DNA of 21,336 bases from UBA3839 sp963627995 (GCA_963627995.1 CAVGCV010000028.1:1-21336), one strand, 5' to 3'. Counted from the stretch's first letter, positions 1 to 6,697 are shown. Numbers and translations are program-made. Notes: generated by a model from the letters alone, not told the origin.

Positions 1-128
1 TGGATTCCACTAAAGTTGCGAGTTTTATTTGTATTGAGGGGTTATCTGTGGTTTTAACACACCCTCGTTTTGCTTTTTGTGCAAGACACGGGAGCGGACG
101 CGGGAAAAGGCGCGGAGACAGCGCGCCC

Positions 129-239
129 GGAACCTCCGCAGAGAAAAGTCCCGCGCTCTGCGGAGGAAATATATTTCGTCCGCGGACGAAAATATTTTTC
201 TCCGCGGAGGTGCCGGGGGCTCCTCCGCAGTGTTTTTCC
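129..239 (+). repeat. 22-bp-periodic palindromic element, copy R1
   Basis: First of four copies of an intergenic element. Five related decamers start at 134, 156, 178, 200 and 223, a spacing of 22, 22, 22 and 23 bp. They read CTCCGCAGAG, CTCTGCGGAG, GTCCGCGGAC, CTCCGCGGAG and CTCCGCAGTG. The spacer between decamers 2 and 3 (GAAATATATTTC) is itself a perfect palindrome. Decamers 1 and 2 with one flanking base form a perfect 11-bp stem (133-143 with 156-166). At the 3' end GCGGAGG pairs with CCTCCGC ahead of a T5 run (233-237). The ends GGAAC and TTTTTCC are loosely inverted. Whether it acts as DNA or RNA is unknown. Confidence 0.9.
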
Positions 240-379
240 ACGCGTCCGCAAGTGTTTGGCTGAAAGGAACTTACAGACATTCTCCCGCATCCGGCATGTC
301 CGATCATCCCTCCCCTGAAGGCGGGAACAAACGGACAAAAAACGGGATTCTGGGAACTATTGCCAACTTATTGGGCGGT

Positions 380-412
380 ATTGCCATTTGCAGCCAGGCG
401 CAAATCGGCAAT
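380..412. promoter_or_regulatory. Imperfect inverted repeat, candidate operator of dps-katG
   Basis: ATTGCCATTTGC (380-391) and GCAAATCGGCAAT (400-412) are inverted copies with one extra base in the right arm and an 8-nt spacer. A further direct ATTGCC lies 21 bp upstream at 359-364. The repeat covers the predicted -33 box and abuts the -7 box of dps, so a bound regulator would be placed to control transcription. It does not match a clear OxyR (ATAG/CTAT) pattern, so the regulator is unknown. Confidence 0.45.
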
Positions 413-417
413 ATTTG
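387..417 (+). promoter_or_regulatory. Putative dps promoter (-33/-7)
   Basis: TTTG (387-390), a 19-bp spacer, then AATATTTG (410-417) differs from the Bacteroidetes consensus TTTG-N19-TAnnTTTG at one position. The predicted start of transcription is near 424, giving a leader of about 40 nt before the ATG at 466. Confidence 0.5.
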
Positions 418-465
418 CAATGCACGCAGAAAATGCTTTATTAACTTTTAAAAAACAGAGGCAAC

Positions 466-954
466 ATGACTACAATGGATTTCTTACATCTGGATGGCAA
501 GAAGACATCCGATGTCGTTTCAGCATTACAGTTCCTTTTGGCGGACTACCAGGTGCACTACACCAACCTGCGCGGAATGCACTGGGAGATAGAGGGCCAC
601 GGCTTCTTCGTCCTCCACGAGAAGTTCGAGGCGATGTACGACGACGCGGCGGCGAAAATCGACGAGATTGCCGAGCGGATCCTGACCCTCGGCGGAAAGC
701 CCGACAACAGGTTCAGCCACTACCTTGCGACCTCGCAGGTAAAGGAGGCCACGGGAATCACCTGCGGGCAGGAGGCTGTCGGGCAGATTCTCGAGTCGCT
801 GGGCATCCTCATCGGGGCGGAGCGGAAGCTGGTGGAGCTGGCCGGCGAGGCCGGCGACGCCGTCACGGCCGACATGATGACGGGCTACCTCAAGGAGCAG
901 GAGAAGATGGTGTGGATGCTCGTGGCGTTCAGCACGCAGTCCTGCCGCAGCTAA
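466..954 (+). CDS. dps: Dps family ferritin-like DNA-protection protein
   Basis: A 162-residue protein of normal Dps length. Family members form 12-subunit shells that oxidise Fe(II) with hydrogen peroxide and store the iron, limiting Fenton damage. The intersubunit ferroxidase ligands are visible: H39, H51, D66 and E70, in the motif around LRGMHWEIEGHGFF and KIDEIAER, with the same spacing as the Listeria-type ligands H31/H43/D58/E62. There is no long basic N-terminal tail, so DNA binding is not evident from sequence. The start at 466 was chosen because it follows an AT-rich leader; an in-frame ATG at 475 is an alternative. katG follows 142 bp downstream on the same strand with no convincing promoter of its own, so co-transcription as a peroxide-defence pair is likely. 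Confidence 0.95.
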   Translation: MTTMDFLHLDGKKTSDVVSALQFLLADYQVHYTNLRGMHWEIEGHGFFVLHEKFEAMYDDAAAKIDEIAERILTLGGKPDNRFSHYLATSQVKEATGITCGQEAVGQILESLGILIGAERKLVELAGEAGDAVTADMMTGYLKEQEKMVWMLVAFSTQSCRS

Positions 955-1020
955 GCGCCGGGCGCGGGGAGGGCGGCGTGCGTCTCCCGCCCGCCCCCAC
1001 CCTGCCCCGCATCGCTCTCG

Positions 1021-1042
1021 GGGGCGTTCCTCGCCCCTCTTT
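1021..1042 (+). terminator. Weak hairpin between dps and katG
   Basis: GGGGCG (1021-1026) pairs with CGCCCC (1032-1037) across a 5-nt loop and is followed by TCTTTA. The stem is short, so it is at best a leaky terminator or processing site that could lower katG relative to dps. Confidence 0.3.
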
Positions 1043-1096
1043 ACGGAGGCTTGGAAAAGCCGGCGATGTTTAACCAACCAAAAAACAAGAGCAACT

Positions 1097-3316
1097 ATGG
1101 ACGACAAGATGAAATGCCCGTTCAACCACGGGCAGGGCAGCGGCGCCGGCATGGCGCAGGGAGCGAACACGGAGGTGAAGGACTCCGTCATGTCGTGGTG
1201 GCCCGAGGCCGTCAACCTCGACATCCTCAGCCAGCACGACAGGAAGACGAACCCCAACGACTGCGGCTTCAGCTACCGGGAGGCGTTCCTGCAGCTCGAC
1301 CTGGAGGCCGTCAAGGCCGACCTCAAGCAGCTGATGACCGAGCCGCAGGAGTGGTGGCCGGCGGACTACGGCACCTATGGGGGGCTGATGATCCGCATGG
1401 CGTGGCACTCGGCCGGCACCTACCGCACGTTCGACGGGCGCGGCGGGGCAGGCACCGGCAACCAGCGCTTCGCGCCGCTCAACAGCTGGCCCGACAACGC
1501 GAACCTCGACAAGGCGCGCCGCCTGCTGTGGCCGGTCAAGAAAAAGTACGGGAACAAGATTTCATGGGCCGACCTGATGATTCTGGCCGGGAACATGGCC
1601 TACGAGTCGATGGGCTTCAAGACCCTGGGCTTTGGCGGAGGCCGCGAGGACATCTGGCACCCGGAGAAGGACATCCACTGGGGCAACGAGAAGGAATGGC
1701 TCGCGCCCACCAAGAACCGCTACGCGGACGACAAGGACCGCGAGACGCTGGACAACCCCCTGGCGGCAGTCCAGATGGGGCTTATCTACGTGAACCCGGA
1801 GGGCGTGGACGGCGTCCCCAACCCCCTGAAAACGGCGCGCGACGTGCGCCTGACGTTCCAGCGCATGGCGATGGGCGACGAGGAGACGGTGGCCCTGATT
1901 GTCGGCGGGCACTCCGTGGGAAAGACGCACGGCAACGGCGACGCGTCCAAGCTCGGCCCGGCGCCGGAGGCCAACTCGCCCGAGTGGCAGGGGCTCGGCT
2001 GGATCAACGCCGACGAACGCCCCGGCCACATCGTGACGAGCGGGCTCGAGGGGGCCTGGACCACCCACCCCGACCGCTGGAACCACGAATACCTCCGCCT
2101 GCTGCTCGAGTACGAGTGGGGCTTGGAGAAGAGCCCGGCAGGCGCGTTCCAGTGGGAGCCCATCGACATCAAGGAGGAGGACAAGCCCGTGGACGCGCAG
2201 AACCCCGGCGTGCGCCGGAACCCGATGATGACGGACGCCGACATGGCGCTGAAGTACGACCCTGCCTACCGCAAGATTTGCGAGAAGTTCTACAAGAATC
2301 CCAAAGCCCTCGAAGAGGCGTTCGCCCGCGCCTGGTTCAAGCTCACCCACCGCGACCTCGGGCCGAAGAGCCGCTACCTCGGGGCGGACGTGCCCGAGGA
2401 GGACTTCATCTGGCAAGACCCCATCCCGGCAGCCGGCTACACGCTCTCGGAAGAGGAGGTCGGCGAGCTGAAGAAGCGGCTGCTCAACTGCGGGCTGAGC
2501 CGCTCGGAAATGATAGCGACGGCGTGGGACAGCGCGCGCACGTTCCGCTGCTCCGACTACCGGGGCGGGGCCAACGGGGCGCGCATCCGGCTTGCCCCGC
2601 AAGCCGGATGGGAAGGCAACGAGCCCGTCCGCCTGCGGCGCGTGCTGGACAGGCTCGAAGAAATACAGCGTTCGTTGGAGAAGAAAGTCAGCATCGCCGA
2701 CCTCATCGTGCTGGCCGGGACCGCCGCCGTGGAGGCAGCGGCAAAGGACGCGGGCGTGGACGTGGCGGTGCCGTTCGCGCCTGGACGCGGCGACGCGACG
2801 GCGGAGATGACGCTCGCCCCGTCGTTCGGCCATCTCGAGCCGCGCCACGACGGATTCCGCAACTACCTGCAGTGCGGCCTGGGGCAGAAGCCCGAGGAAC
2901 TGCTCATCGACCGGGCGCAGCTCATGCGCCTCACCGCGCCGGAGATGACGGTGCTGCTGGGAGGGATGCGCGTGTTGGGCACGAACTTCGGCAACACGAA
3001 ACACGGCGTGCTCACCCACCGCGAGGGCGTCCTCTCGAACGACTTCTTCGTCAATCTGACCGACATGAAGTACAAGTGGATGCCTGCGGGCGACGGCACC
3101 TACAACATCGTGGAGCGTGCCACGGGCAACACGGTGTGGACGGCCACCCGCGTGGACCTGGTGTTCGGCTCAAACTCCATCCTGCGCGCGTACTGCGAGT
3201 TCTACGCACAAGACGACAACAAGGAGAAGTTTGTCCGCGACTTCGTCAAGGCTTGGGTGAAGGTGATGAACAACGACCGCTTCGACCTCGACCGCTGCTG
3301 CTGCAAGGCGCATTGA
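1097..3316 (+). CDS. katG: Bifunctional catalase-peroxidase KatG
   Basis: A 739-residue haem enzyme of typical bacterial KatG length, made of two peroxidase-like halves of which only the N-terminal half binds haem. It dismutates hydrogen peroxide and has peroxidase activity. The distal triad R100-W103-H104 lies in the RMAWHSAGTYR motif. The Trp-Tyr-Met crosslink partners are W103, Y231 (GLIYVNPEG) and M257 (RMAMGDEE). The proximal haem ligand is H272 in GGHSVGKTHG. The Y231-M257-H272 spacing equals that of Mycobacterium KatG (229/255/270). No signal peptide, so cytoplasmic. The start at 1097 (MDDKMKCPFNHG) matches the usual N-terminus. It lies downstream of dps and converges with an AraC-family gene. 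All catalytic residues are present. Confidence 0.98.
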   Translation: MDDKMKCPFNHGQGSGAGMAQGANTEVKDSVMSWWPEAVNLDILSQHDRKTNPNDCGFSYREAFLQLDLEAVKADLKQLMTEPQEWWPADYGTYGGLMIRMAWHSAGTYRTFDGRGGAGTGNQRFAPLNSWPDNANLDKARRLLWPVKKKYGNKISWADLMILAGNMAYESMGFKTLGFGGGREDIWHPEKDIHWGNEKEWLAPTKNRYADDKDRETLDNPLAAVQMGLIYVNPEGVDGVPNPLKTARDVRLTFQRMAMGDEETVALIVGGHSVGKTHGNGDASKLGPAPEANSPEWQGLGWINADERPGHIVTSGLEGAWTTHPDRWNHEYLRLLLEYEWGLEKSPAGAFQWEPIDIKEEDKPVDAQNPGVRRNPMMTDADMALKYDPAYRKICEKFYKNPKALEEAFARAWFKLTHRDLGPKSRYLGADVPEEDFIWQDPIPAAGYTLSEEEVGELKKRLLNCGLSRSEMIATAWDSARTFRCSDYRGGANGARIRLAPQAGWEGNEPVRLRRVLDRLEEIQRSLEKKVSIADLIVLAGTAAVEAAAKDAGVDVAVPFAPGRGDATAEMTLAPSFGHLEPRHDGFRNYLQCGLGQKPEELLIDRAQLMRLTAPEMTVLLGGMRVLGTNFGNTKHGVLTHREGVLSNDFFVNLTDMKYKWMPAGDGTYNIVERATGNTVWTATRVDLVFGSNSILRAYCEFYAQDDNKEKFVRDFVKAWVKVMNNDRFDLDRCCCKAH

Positions 3317-3430
3317 CCGAAGCCCCGCCCTCCGGTGCGCCCATCGGCGGGCGTCCGTCGGGGGGGGGCGGGGCGGAGAGAAGCGCAGAGACGCACGCGG
3401 CCTGCTCCCCGGCAGCTCCGCCACTCACGA

Positions 3431-3463
3431 CGAGTGCCGCCTCCCTACCGAGGCCGGCACTCG
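3431..3463 (+). terminator. Terminator of katG, overlapping the 3' end of the convergent araC-family gene
   Basis: A stem of CGAGTGCC with GGCACTCG extended by GCCTC/GAGGC (one bulged base) with a 6-nt loop is followed by a pyrimidine-rich tract (CTTTGTCTTTCC). The hairpin contains the stop codon of the minus-strand regulator (3445-3447). The interval 3317-3430 holds no gene; it contains a run of nine G at 3360-3368. Confidence 0.65.
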
Positions 3464-4314
3464 CTTTGTCTTTCCTCCCTTTGTCCTTTCTCCCTCTTCC
3501 TGTATTCCGAGAGGTTTTCCTTGTTCATCTTCTTGAAGAAGCGGCTGAACGTGGCCAGGTCGTCAAATCCCAGGATCTCCACGATTTGTTTGGCGCTTTT
3601 GTCCGTGTAGAGCAGCAGGCGCTTGGCCTCCGCGTCGATGCGCTCGTGGATGACGCGCAGGGGCGACGGGAGGCCATAGAGGGAGAAGAGGTTGGAGATG
3701 GTCTTCGGGGAGCGGTGCAGCATGTCGGCGTAGTCCTGCACCTGCTTCTTCTCCTTGAAGTGTCCGTCCACCAGCACATAGTACTGGCGGATCATGTCGA
3801 GCGTGTTCTCGTGCCTCGGGGGGACGGAAAACATTTCGCGCGCTATGCGGGTGCAGGTGATGATGAAGTGCTTCAGGAGGAGGCGGAGCGTCTCCTCCTG
3901 AAGGCTGTCTTTGATTCCGCACTCGTCCCTGAACATGCCGACGATGTTCGACAGGCGTTCCGACTGCGTCGCGGAGAGCCGCAGGCGCATGATGTGCGAG
4001 AAGCCATTGAACAGGAGACCGTTGCAGGAGACGTTCGTGTCGTGTCCGTAGATGCAGTAGAAGTTCCTGTTGAACGCGACGGCGAGGTATTCGCCGTCCA
4101 CCCGACCTATCTCGAAGTGGTGCAGGGGCGTGAGCGCAACAATCTCATGCTCCTCCAGCCGAACCGCCACGTGGTCGATGTCCACGTCCAGCGTTCCCCG
4201 CTGTACCCAGATGAACTTGTAAAGGCTCTTGTCGCGCTTCAAAGACGTGTCCTCGTGGAAGCGGGTGGTCAGCGAGATCTTTCCCTCCAGCGAGGTGCGC
4301 AGATGGTGTTCCAT
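3445..4314 (-). CDS. AraC-family transcriptional regulator
   Basis: A 289-residue regulator with an N-terminal cupin-like sensing region (about residues 1-180) and a C-terminal double helix-turn-helix (about the last 95 residues). The first HTH is around YADMLHRSPKTISNLF; the second contains the AraC signature SAKQIVEILGFDDLATFSRFFKK. The frame runs open upstream to 4656, but that extension is low complexity and antisense to the rubredoxin gene. The ATG at 4314 (MEHHLRTSLEGK) sits just behind a promoter-like sequence and gives the usual length. It converges on katG and lies downstream of the rubredoxin gene on the same strand, separated by a long hairpin, so it is probably transcribed alone. 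The ligand and targets cannot be read from sequence; neighbouring redox genes are candidate targets (inference). Confidence 0.9.
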   Translation of the reverse strand: MEHHLRTSLEGKISLTTRFHEDTSLKRDKSLYKFIWVQRGTLDVDIDHVAVRLEEHEIVALTPLHHFEIGRVDGEYLAVAFNRNFYCIYGHDTNVSCNGLLFNGFSHIMRLRLSATQSERLSNIVGMFRDECGIKDSLQEETLRLLLKHFIITCTRIAREMFSVPPRHENTLDMIRQYYVLVDGHFKEKKQVQDYADMLHRSPKTISNLFSLYGLPSPLRVIHERIDAEAKRLLLYTDKSAKQIVEILGFDDLATFSRFFKKMNKENLSEYRKREKGQREERQSECRPR

Positions 4315-4344
4315 GTTACGTGCGGGGTTGGTGCTTTGCGGGGA

Positions 4345-4373
4345 TAAATATAAGGCAAATTCTCCACATCCAA
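4345..4373 (-). promoter_or_regulatory. Putative promoter of the AraC-family gene
   Basis: On the minus strand TATATTTA (4352-4345) resembles TAnnTTTG, and TTGG (4373-4370) lies 17 bp upstream, slightly short for this promoter class. It would give a leader of about 25 nt to the ATG at 4314. Confidence 0.4.
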
Positions 4374-4434
4374 GGCAGGGGGCGGCCGAAATCTTTCCGC
4401 GGGTCTCCCCGGGCAGGCCCGCGGCGGCGCCGGG

Positions 4435-4489
4435 GACAGGAAGCCCCGCCGACGAGTCCATCGCGGGCTCGCTGGCGGGGCTTCCTGTC
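4435..4489 (-). terminator. Long hairpin downstream of the cupin-rubredoxin unit
   Basis: A perfect 16-bp stem (4435-4450 with 4474-4489) encloses a second small stem (CGAGtCC/GGgCTCG). No T-run follows on either strand. By position it ends the rubredoxin transcript or stabilises its 3' end, and it insulates the regulator gene downstream. Confidence 0.5.
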
Positions 4490-4516
4490 GTTGCAGGCGC
4501 ACTTGGCCTGGCTGCG

Positions 4517-4681
4517 CTACTCTTCCACGGCCTCGAAATCGTCTTTCCCCACTCCGCAAAGCGGGCAGACCCAGTCGTCGGGAATTTCTTCGAACGGTGT
4601 GCCGGGCGCGATGCCGCCGTCGGGGTCGCCGACGGCCGGGTCATAAATCCAGTCACACACGGTGCAGCGGTACTTTTTCAT
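4517..4681 (-). CDS. Rubredoxin
   Basis: A 54-residue protein starting MKKYRCTVCDWIYDPAVGD. It has the two rubredoxin iron-binding knuckles: CTVC near residues 6-9 and CPLC near residues 39-42, within the typical PDDWVCPLCGVGKDDFE motif. Rubredoxins carry one Fe(Cys)4 centre and pass single electrons in the cytoplasm, in anaerobes often to rubrerythrin, superoxide reductase or oxygen-reducing flavoproteins. Length and spacing are exactly those of the family. The gene starts 57 bp after the cupin gene on the same strand with no visible promoter between, so the two probably share a transcript. Acidic C-terminus (FEAVEE), also typical. Its partner is not in this window. Confidence 0.97.
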   Translation of the reverse strand: MKKYRCTVCDWIYDPAVGDPDGGIAPGTPFEEIPDDWVCPLCGVGKDDFEAVEE

Positions 4682-4738
4682 GTCTGTTGGTTTTTTTAGA
4701 ATTTGATGAAGGCGCGGCAGTCGTCCTGTCCTTGCCTG

Positions 4739-5062
4739 TTACTGGCGAATCATGGTGAGCACCATCTTGAAGCGCTGGTCGGCGCGGAGCGCGTGCGGCA
4801 CGTTCGCCGGCATGACGACCGTCTCGCCCGTCTCGACCCGCTGCTCCCTGCCGCCCACGGTGATGGCGGCCGCGCCGTCGATGACCTGCACCACGGCGTC
4901 GAAGGGGGCGGTGTGTTCGCTCATCGCCTGCCCCTCGTCGAAGGCGAAGAGGGTGATGCTGCCGGCCCCGGTGTGCAGCAGCTCGCTGCTGACGATGCTG
5001 TTGGGCGCATAGGCCACCCGTTCCGCCGCGCGGAATTTGGCCTGGGGTTCCTGCTGTTCCAT
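4739..5062 (-). CDS. Small single-domain cupin protein
   Basis: A 107-residue single cupin beta-barrel. Motif 1 is degenerate: EHTAPFDAVVQVIDG keeps one His and has Asp where Glu is usual. Motif 2 is GETVVMPANVPHAL with the conserved Pro and His. From memory, small anaerobe cupins often carry this SEHTAPFDA form, so the degenerate motif is probably a family trait and not decay. Metal binding and substrate are unknown. No signal peptide. It is the first gene of a unit with rubredoxin, under a strong promoter-like sequence at 5122-5152, which suggests a redox or oxygen-stress role (inference). Confidence 0.88.
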   Translation of the reverse strand: MEQQEPQAKFRAAERVAYAPNSIVSSELLHTGAGSITLFAFDEGQAMSEHTAPFDAVVQVIDGAAAITVGGREQRVETGETVVMPANVPHALRADQRFKMVLTMIRQ

Positions 5063-5099
5063 CTGTTCCTATATAAATTACGGTGTATATGAATTATGG

Positions 5100-5112
5100 T
5101 GCAAGCGTTGCA
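5100..5112. promoter_or_regulatory. Palindrome in the cupin-rubredoxin leader
   Basis: TGCAAGCGTTGCA is a perfect 5+3+5 inverted repeat placed about 10 bp downstream of the -7 box, right at the predicted transcription start. That position would suit a repressor site. No known regulator is assigned. Confidence 0.35.
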
Positions 5113-5121
5113 AGTCGCCCG

Positions 5122-5152
5122 CAAAGATAAGACATTGTGCCGAACCTGCCAA
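5122..5152 (-). promoter_or_regulatory. Promoter of the cupin-rubredoxin unit
   Basis: On the minus strand TTGG (5152-5149), a 19-bp spacer and TATCTTTG (5129-5122) match the Bacteroidetes -33/-7 pattern very well. The predicted start is near 5115, giving a leader of about 50 nt. Confidence 0.75.
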
Positions 5153-5184
5153 CGCTCCGGGCGAAAAGTGCGGGCGGCCCGCCG

Positions 5185-6402
5185 TCAGCGCAGCCGCTGC
5201 CGCAGGTAGCGCCGGCGGCTGAAGAGGAAGAAGAAGGCGACGCCCGCCACGTTCACCGCCGTGGCAAGCCAGAAGGCGCAGCCGTAGCCCATGGCCTCGG
5301 CCACCGCGCCGCCGCCCAGCACGCCCGCGCCCACGCCCAGGTCCCAGGAGGTGAGGATGGTGGCGTTGGCCGTCCCGCGCTGACTGTTGGGGGCGAGGTT
5401 GATGAACATGTTCTGCATGGCCGGGTACATGTGCCCGTTGCCCAGGCCGATGACGACGGCCGAGCCGTAGTAGCCGGCGGGATGGCGGACGGCGGCGAAG
5501 AGCAGGTAGCCCAGCACGGAGAGCGCCATCCCCCCGCCGGCGTTCTGCAGGATGTGCCCCTTGCGCAGGGAGCGTCCGCCGACGACGCGCGAGAGCATCA
5601 GTCCCAGCGACAGCAGCATGAAGTAGGTGGCCGTCCCGCCCGTGATGCCCAGCTCCTCCTTGCCGTAAATCGCCAGGTAGGTGCTCAGCACGCCGTAGGA
5701 GAACGACAGGGCCGCGATGACGACGCTCTGGCTCCATCCCCTGACGAGGAAGAAGCGGTCGAGCGAGACCTGCCGCCTGTCGGGCAGGGGCTGCCGCTCG
5801 CGCGCCTTCACCGTGGCATTGACGCAGAGCCCCGCCAGGCTGCTGGCGAGCGCGAAGAGGAACAGCAGGCGGAAGTCGTGGACGGTGGCGTAGAGGTAGA
5901 CGGCCACGGAGGGCGCGACGGCCGTGGCGACGTTGTTGCTCAGCCCGTAGTAGCCGATGCCCTCGGTGCGCCGCGCCGAGGGCAGCGAGTCGATGGCCAT
6001 CGTGCTGTTGGCCACGGTCGTCGCCCCGAACGGCGCGCCGTGGAGCGTGCGCACCACGGCGAAGAGCAGCAGCGACGAGGCCAGGAGGTAGCCGCCGAAC
6101 AGCAGGGCGAACGCGCCGTAGACGGCGAGCAGCACCTTCTTGCGCGGAAAGCTGTCGACGATGTAGCCGCTGAAGGGGCGGACGAGCAGCGCCATGAGCG
6201 TGTAGCCCGACAGCACGAGACCGATGGTGTGCTTGCCCGCGCCAAACGCCTCGCTCAGGTAGATGGGGAGCAGGGGCATGAGCAGGTAGAACGAGAAGAA
6301 GAGCAGGAAGTTGGCGGCGTTGAGCTTGACGAAGTTCGCGTTCCACAGCCGCTCGTGCGGCAGCGGCGCGCCGTCCTCCGGCGCATGGATGGTTGGGGAC
6401 AT
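5185..6402 (-). CDS. Major facilitator superfamily transporter
   Basis: A 405-residue inner-membrane protein with about 12 hydrophobic segments in two halves, typical MFS length. The first begins around NAANFLLFFSFYLLMPLLPIY. The MFS motif A between helices 2 and 3 is visible as GYIVDSFPRKKVLL. It resembles drug- or sugar-efflux-type MFS proteins, but substrate cannot be told from sequence. The frame stays open upstream to 6870, but that extension runs through the repeat element and lacks membrane character. The ATG at 6402 (MSPTIHAPEDG) lies about 25 bp after a TAACTTTG box, which fixes the start. It is divergent from thiD; a role in thiamine or precursor uptake is conceivable from position only. 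Confidence 0.88.
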   Translation of the reverse strand: MSPTIHAPEDGAPLPHERLWNANFVKLNAANFLLFFSFYLLMPLLPIYLSEAFGAGKHTIGLVLSGYTLMALLVRPFSGYIVDSFPRKKVLLAVYGAFALLFGGYLLASSLLLFAVVRTLHGAPFGATTVANSTMAIDSLPSARRTEGIGYYGLSNNVATAVAPSVAVYLYATVHDFRLLFLFALASSLAGLCVNATVKARERQPLPDRRQVSLDRFFLVRGWSQSVVIAALSFSYGVLSTYLAIYGKEELGITGGTATYFMLLSLGLMLSRVVGGRSLRKGHILQNAGGGMALSVLGYLLFAAVRHPAGYYGSAVVIGLGNGHMYPAMQNMFINLAPNSQRGTANATILTSWDLGVGAGVLGGGAVAEAMGYGCAFWLATAVNVAGVAFFFLFSRRRYLRQRLR

Positions 6403-6428
6403 GGCGGGTTCGGTGTGAAAATCTGCCG

Positions 6429-6436
6429 CAAAGTTA
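6429..6436 (-). promoter_or_regulatory. Putative -7 box of the MFS gene
   Basis: TAACTTTG on the minus strand matches TAnnTTTG. No TTTG-like -33 box lies at 19-20 bp, so activation may need another factor. The predicted leader is about 20 nt. Confidence 0.5.
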
Positions 6437-6501
6437 GTCATTTCCCTCCACAATGCGGACGGCCATCCCGGGCTTCGCGACAGCGCCGGGAACAGCGCGC
6501 C

Positions 6502-6613
6502 CGAAACCTCCGCAGAGAAAAGTCCCGCGCTCCGCGGAGGAAATGTATTTCGTCCGCAGACAAAAATATTTTTCTCCGCGGAGGTTCCCGGGACTCCTCC
6601 GCAGTGTTTTTCC
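6502..6613 (+). repeat. 22-bp-periodic palindromic element, copy R2
   Basis: Decamers start at 6508, 6530, 6552, 6574 and 6597 (spacing 22, 22, 22, 23): CTCCGCAGAG, CTCCGCGGAG, GTCCGCAGAC, CTCCGCGGAG, CTCCGCAGTG. It shares with R1 a longer left flank (ACAGCGCGCCCG) and the right end TTTTTCC. It lies between the divergent MFS and thiD genes, where no transcript is expected to end. Confidence 0.9.
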
Positions 6614-6650
6614 GGGGGGCGCTTCTTAGGCTGGGAAAGGCCCCGCCCCC

Positions 6651-6697
6651 GGCATCCGCCAGGCGGGCTCGCGCGGCCTCGGCGCCCGCCGGATGCC
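6651..6697. other. Long GC-rich hairpin upstream of thiD
   Basis: GGCATCCG (6651-6658) pairs with CGGATGCC (6690-6697), and GCGGGC (6663-6668) with GCCCGC (6684-6689), leaving a CCAG bulge. It is upstream of the predicted thiD promoter, so it is unlikely to be part of the thiD leader. The rest of 6614-6797 shows nothing recognisable. Confidence 0.4.

Larger units (their letters stand above)
1..465. other. Intergenic region upstream of dps, no gene
   Basis: I see no convincing coding sequence here. The short open frames across 48-451 run through the repeat element and have no family resemblance. The stretch holds, in order, about 125 bp of unassigned sequence, a copy of the 22-bp-periodic palindromic element, about 110 bp of unassigned sequence, and the dps promoter with an inverted repeat. 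The gene upstream of the window is not visible. Confidence 0.75.

Noticed and set aside
129..239. CRISPR array
   Set aside because: The repeat unit is only 10 bp and palindromic, spacers of 12-13 bp are conserved between copies, and no cas genes are present.
380..412. OxyR binding site
   Set aside because: The inverted repeat does not contain the ATAG/CTAT tetramers at 10-bp spacing expected for OxyR, so only a generic operator is proposed.
129..451. Overlapping small ORFs on both strands in the first 450 bases
   Set aside because: They are translations of the repeat element; similar Arg/Ser-rich peptides appear wherever the element occurs, and no start signal is seen.
1051..4347. Very long open frame on the plus strand across katG and the regulator
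   Set aside because: It is Arg/Gly/Pro-rich shadow translation of GC-rich katG in another frame and runs antisense through the AraC-family gene; no family resemblance.
4315..4656. N-terminal extension of the AraC-family protein to 403 residues
   Set aside because: The extra residues are low complexity, cross a hairpin and are translated from DNA that encodes rubredoxin on the same strand in another frame; the ATG at 4314 sits behind a promoter and gives normal length.
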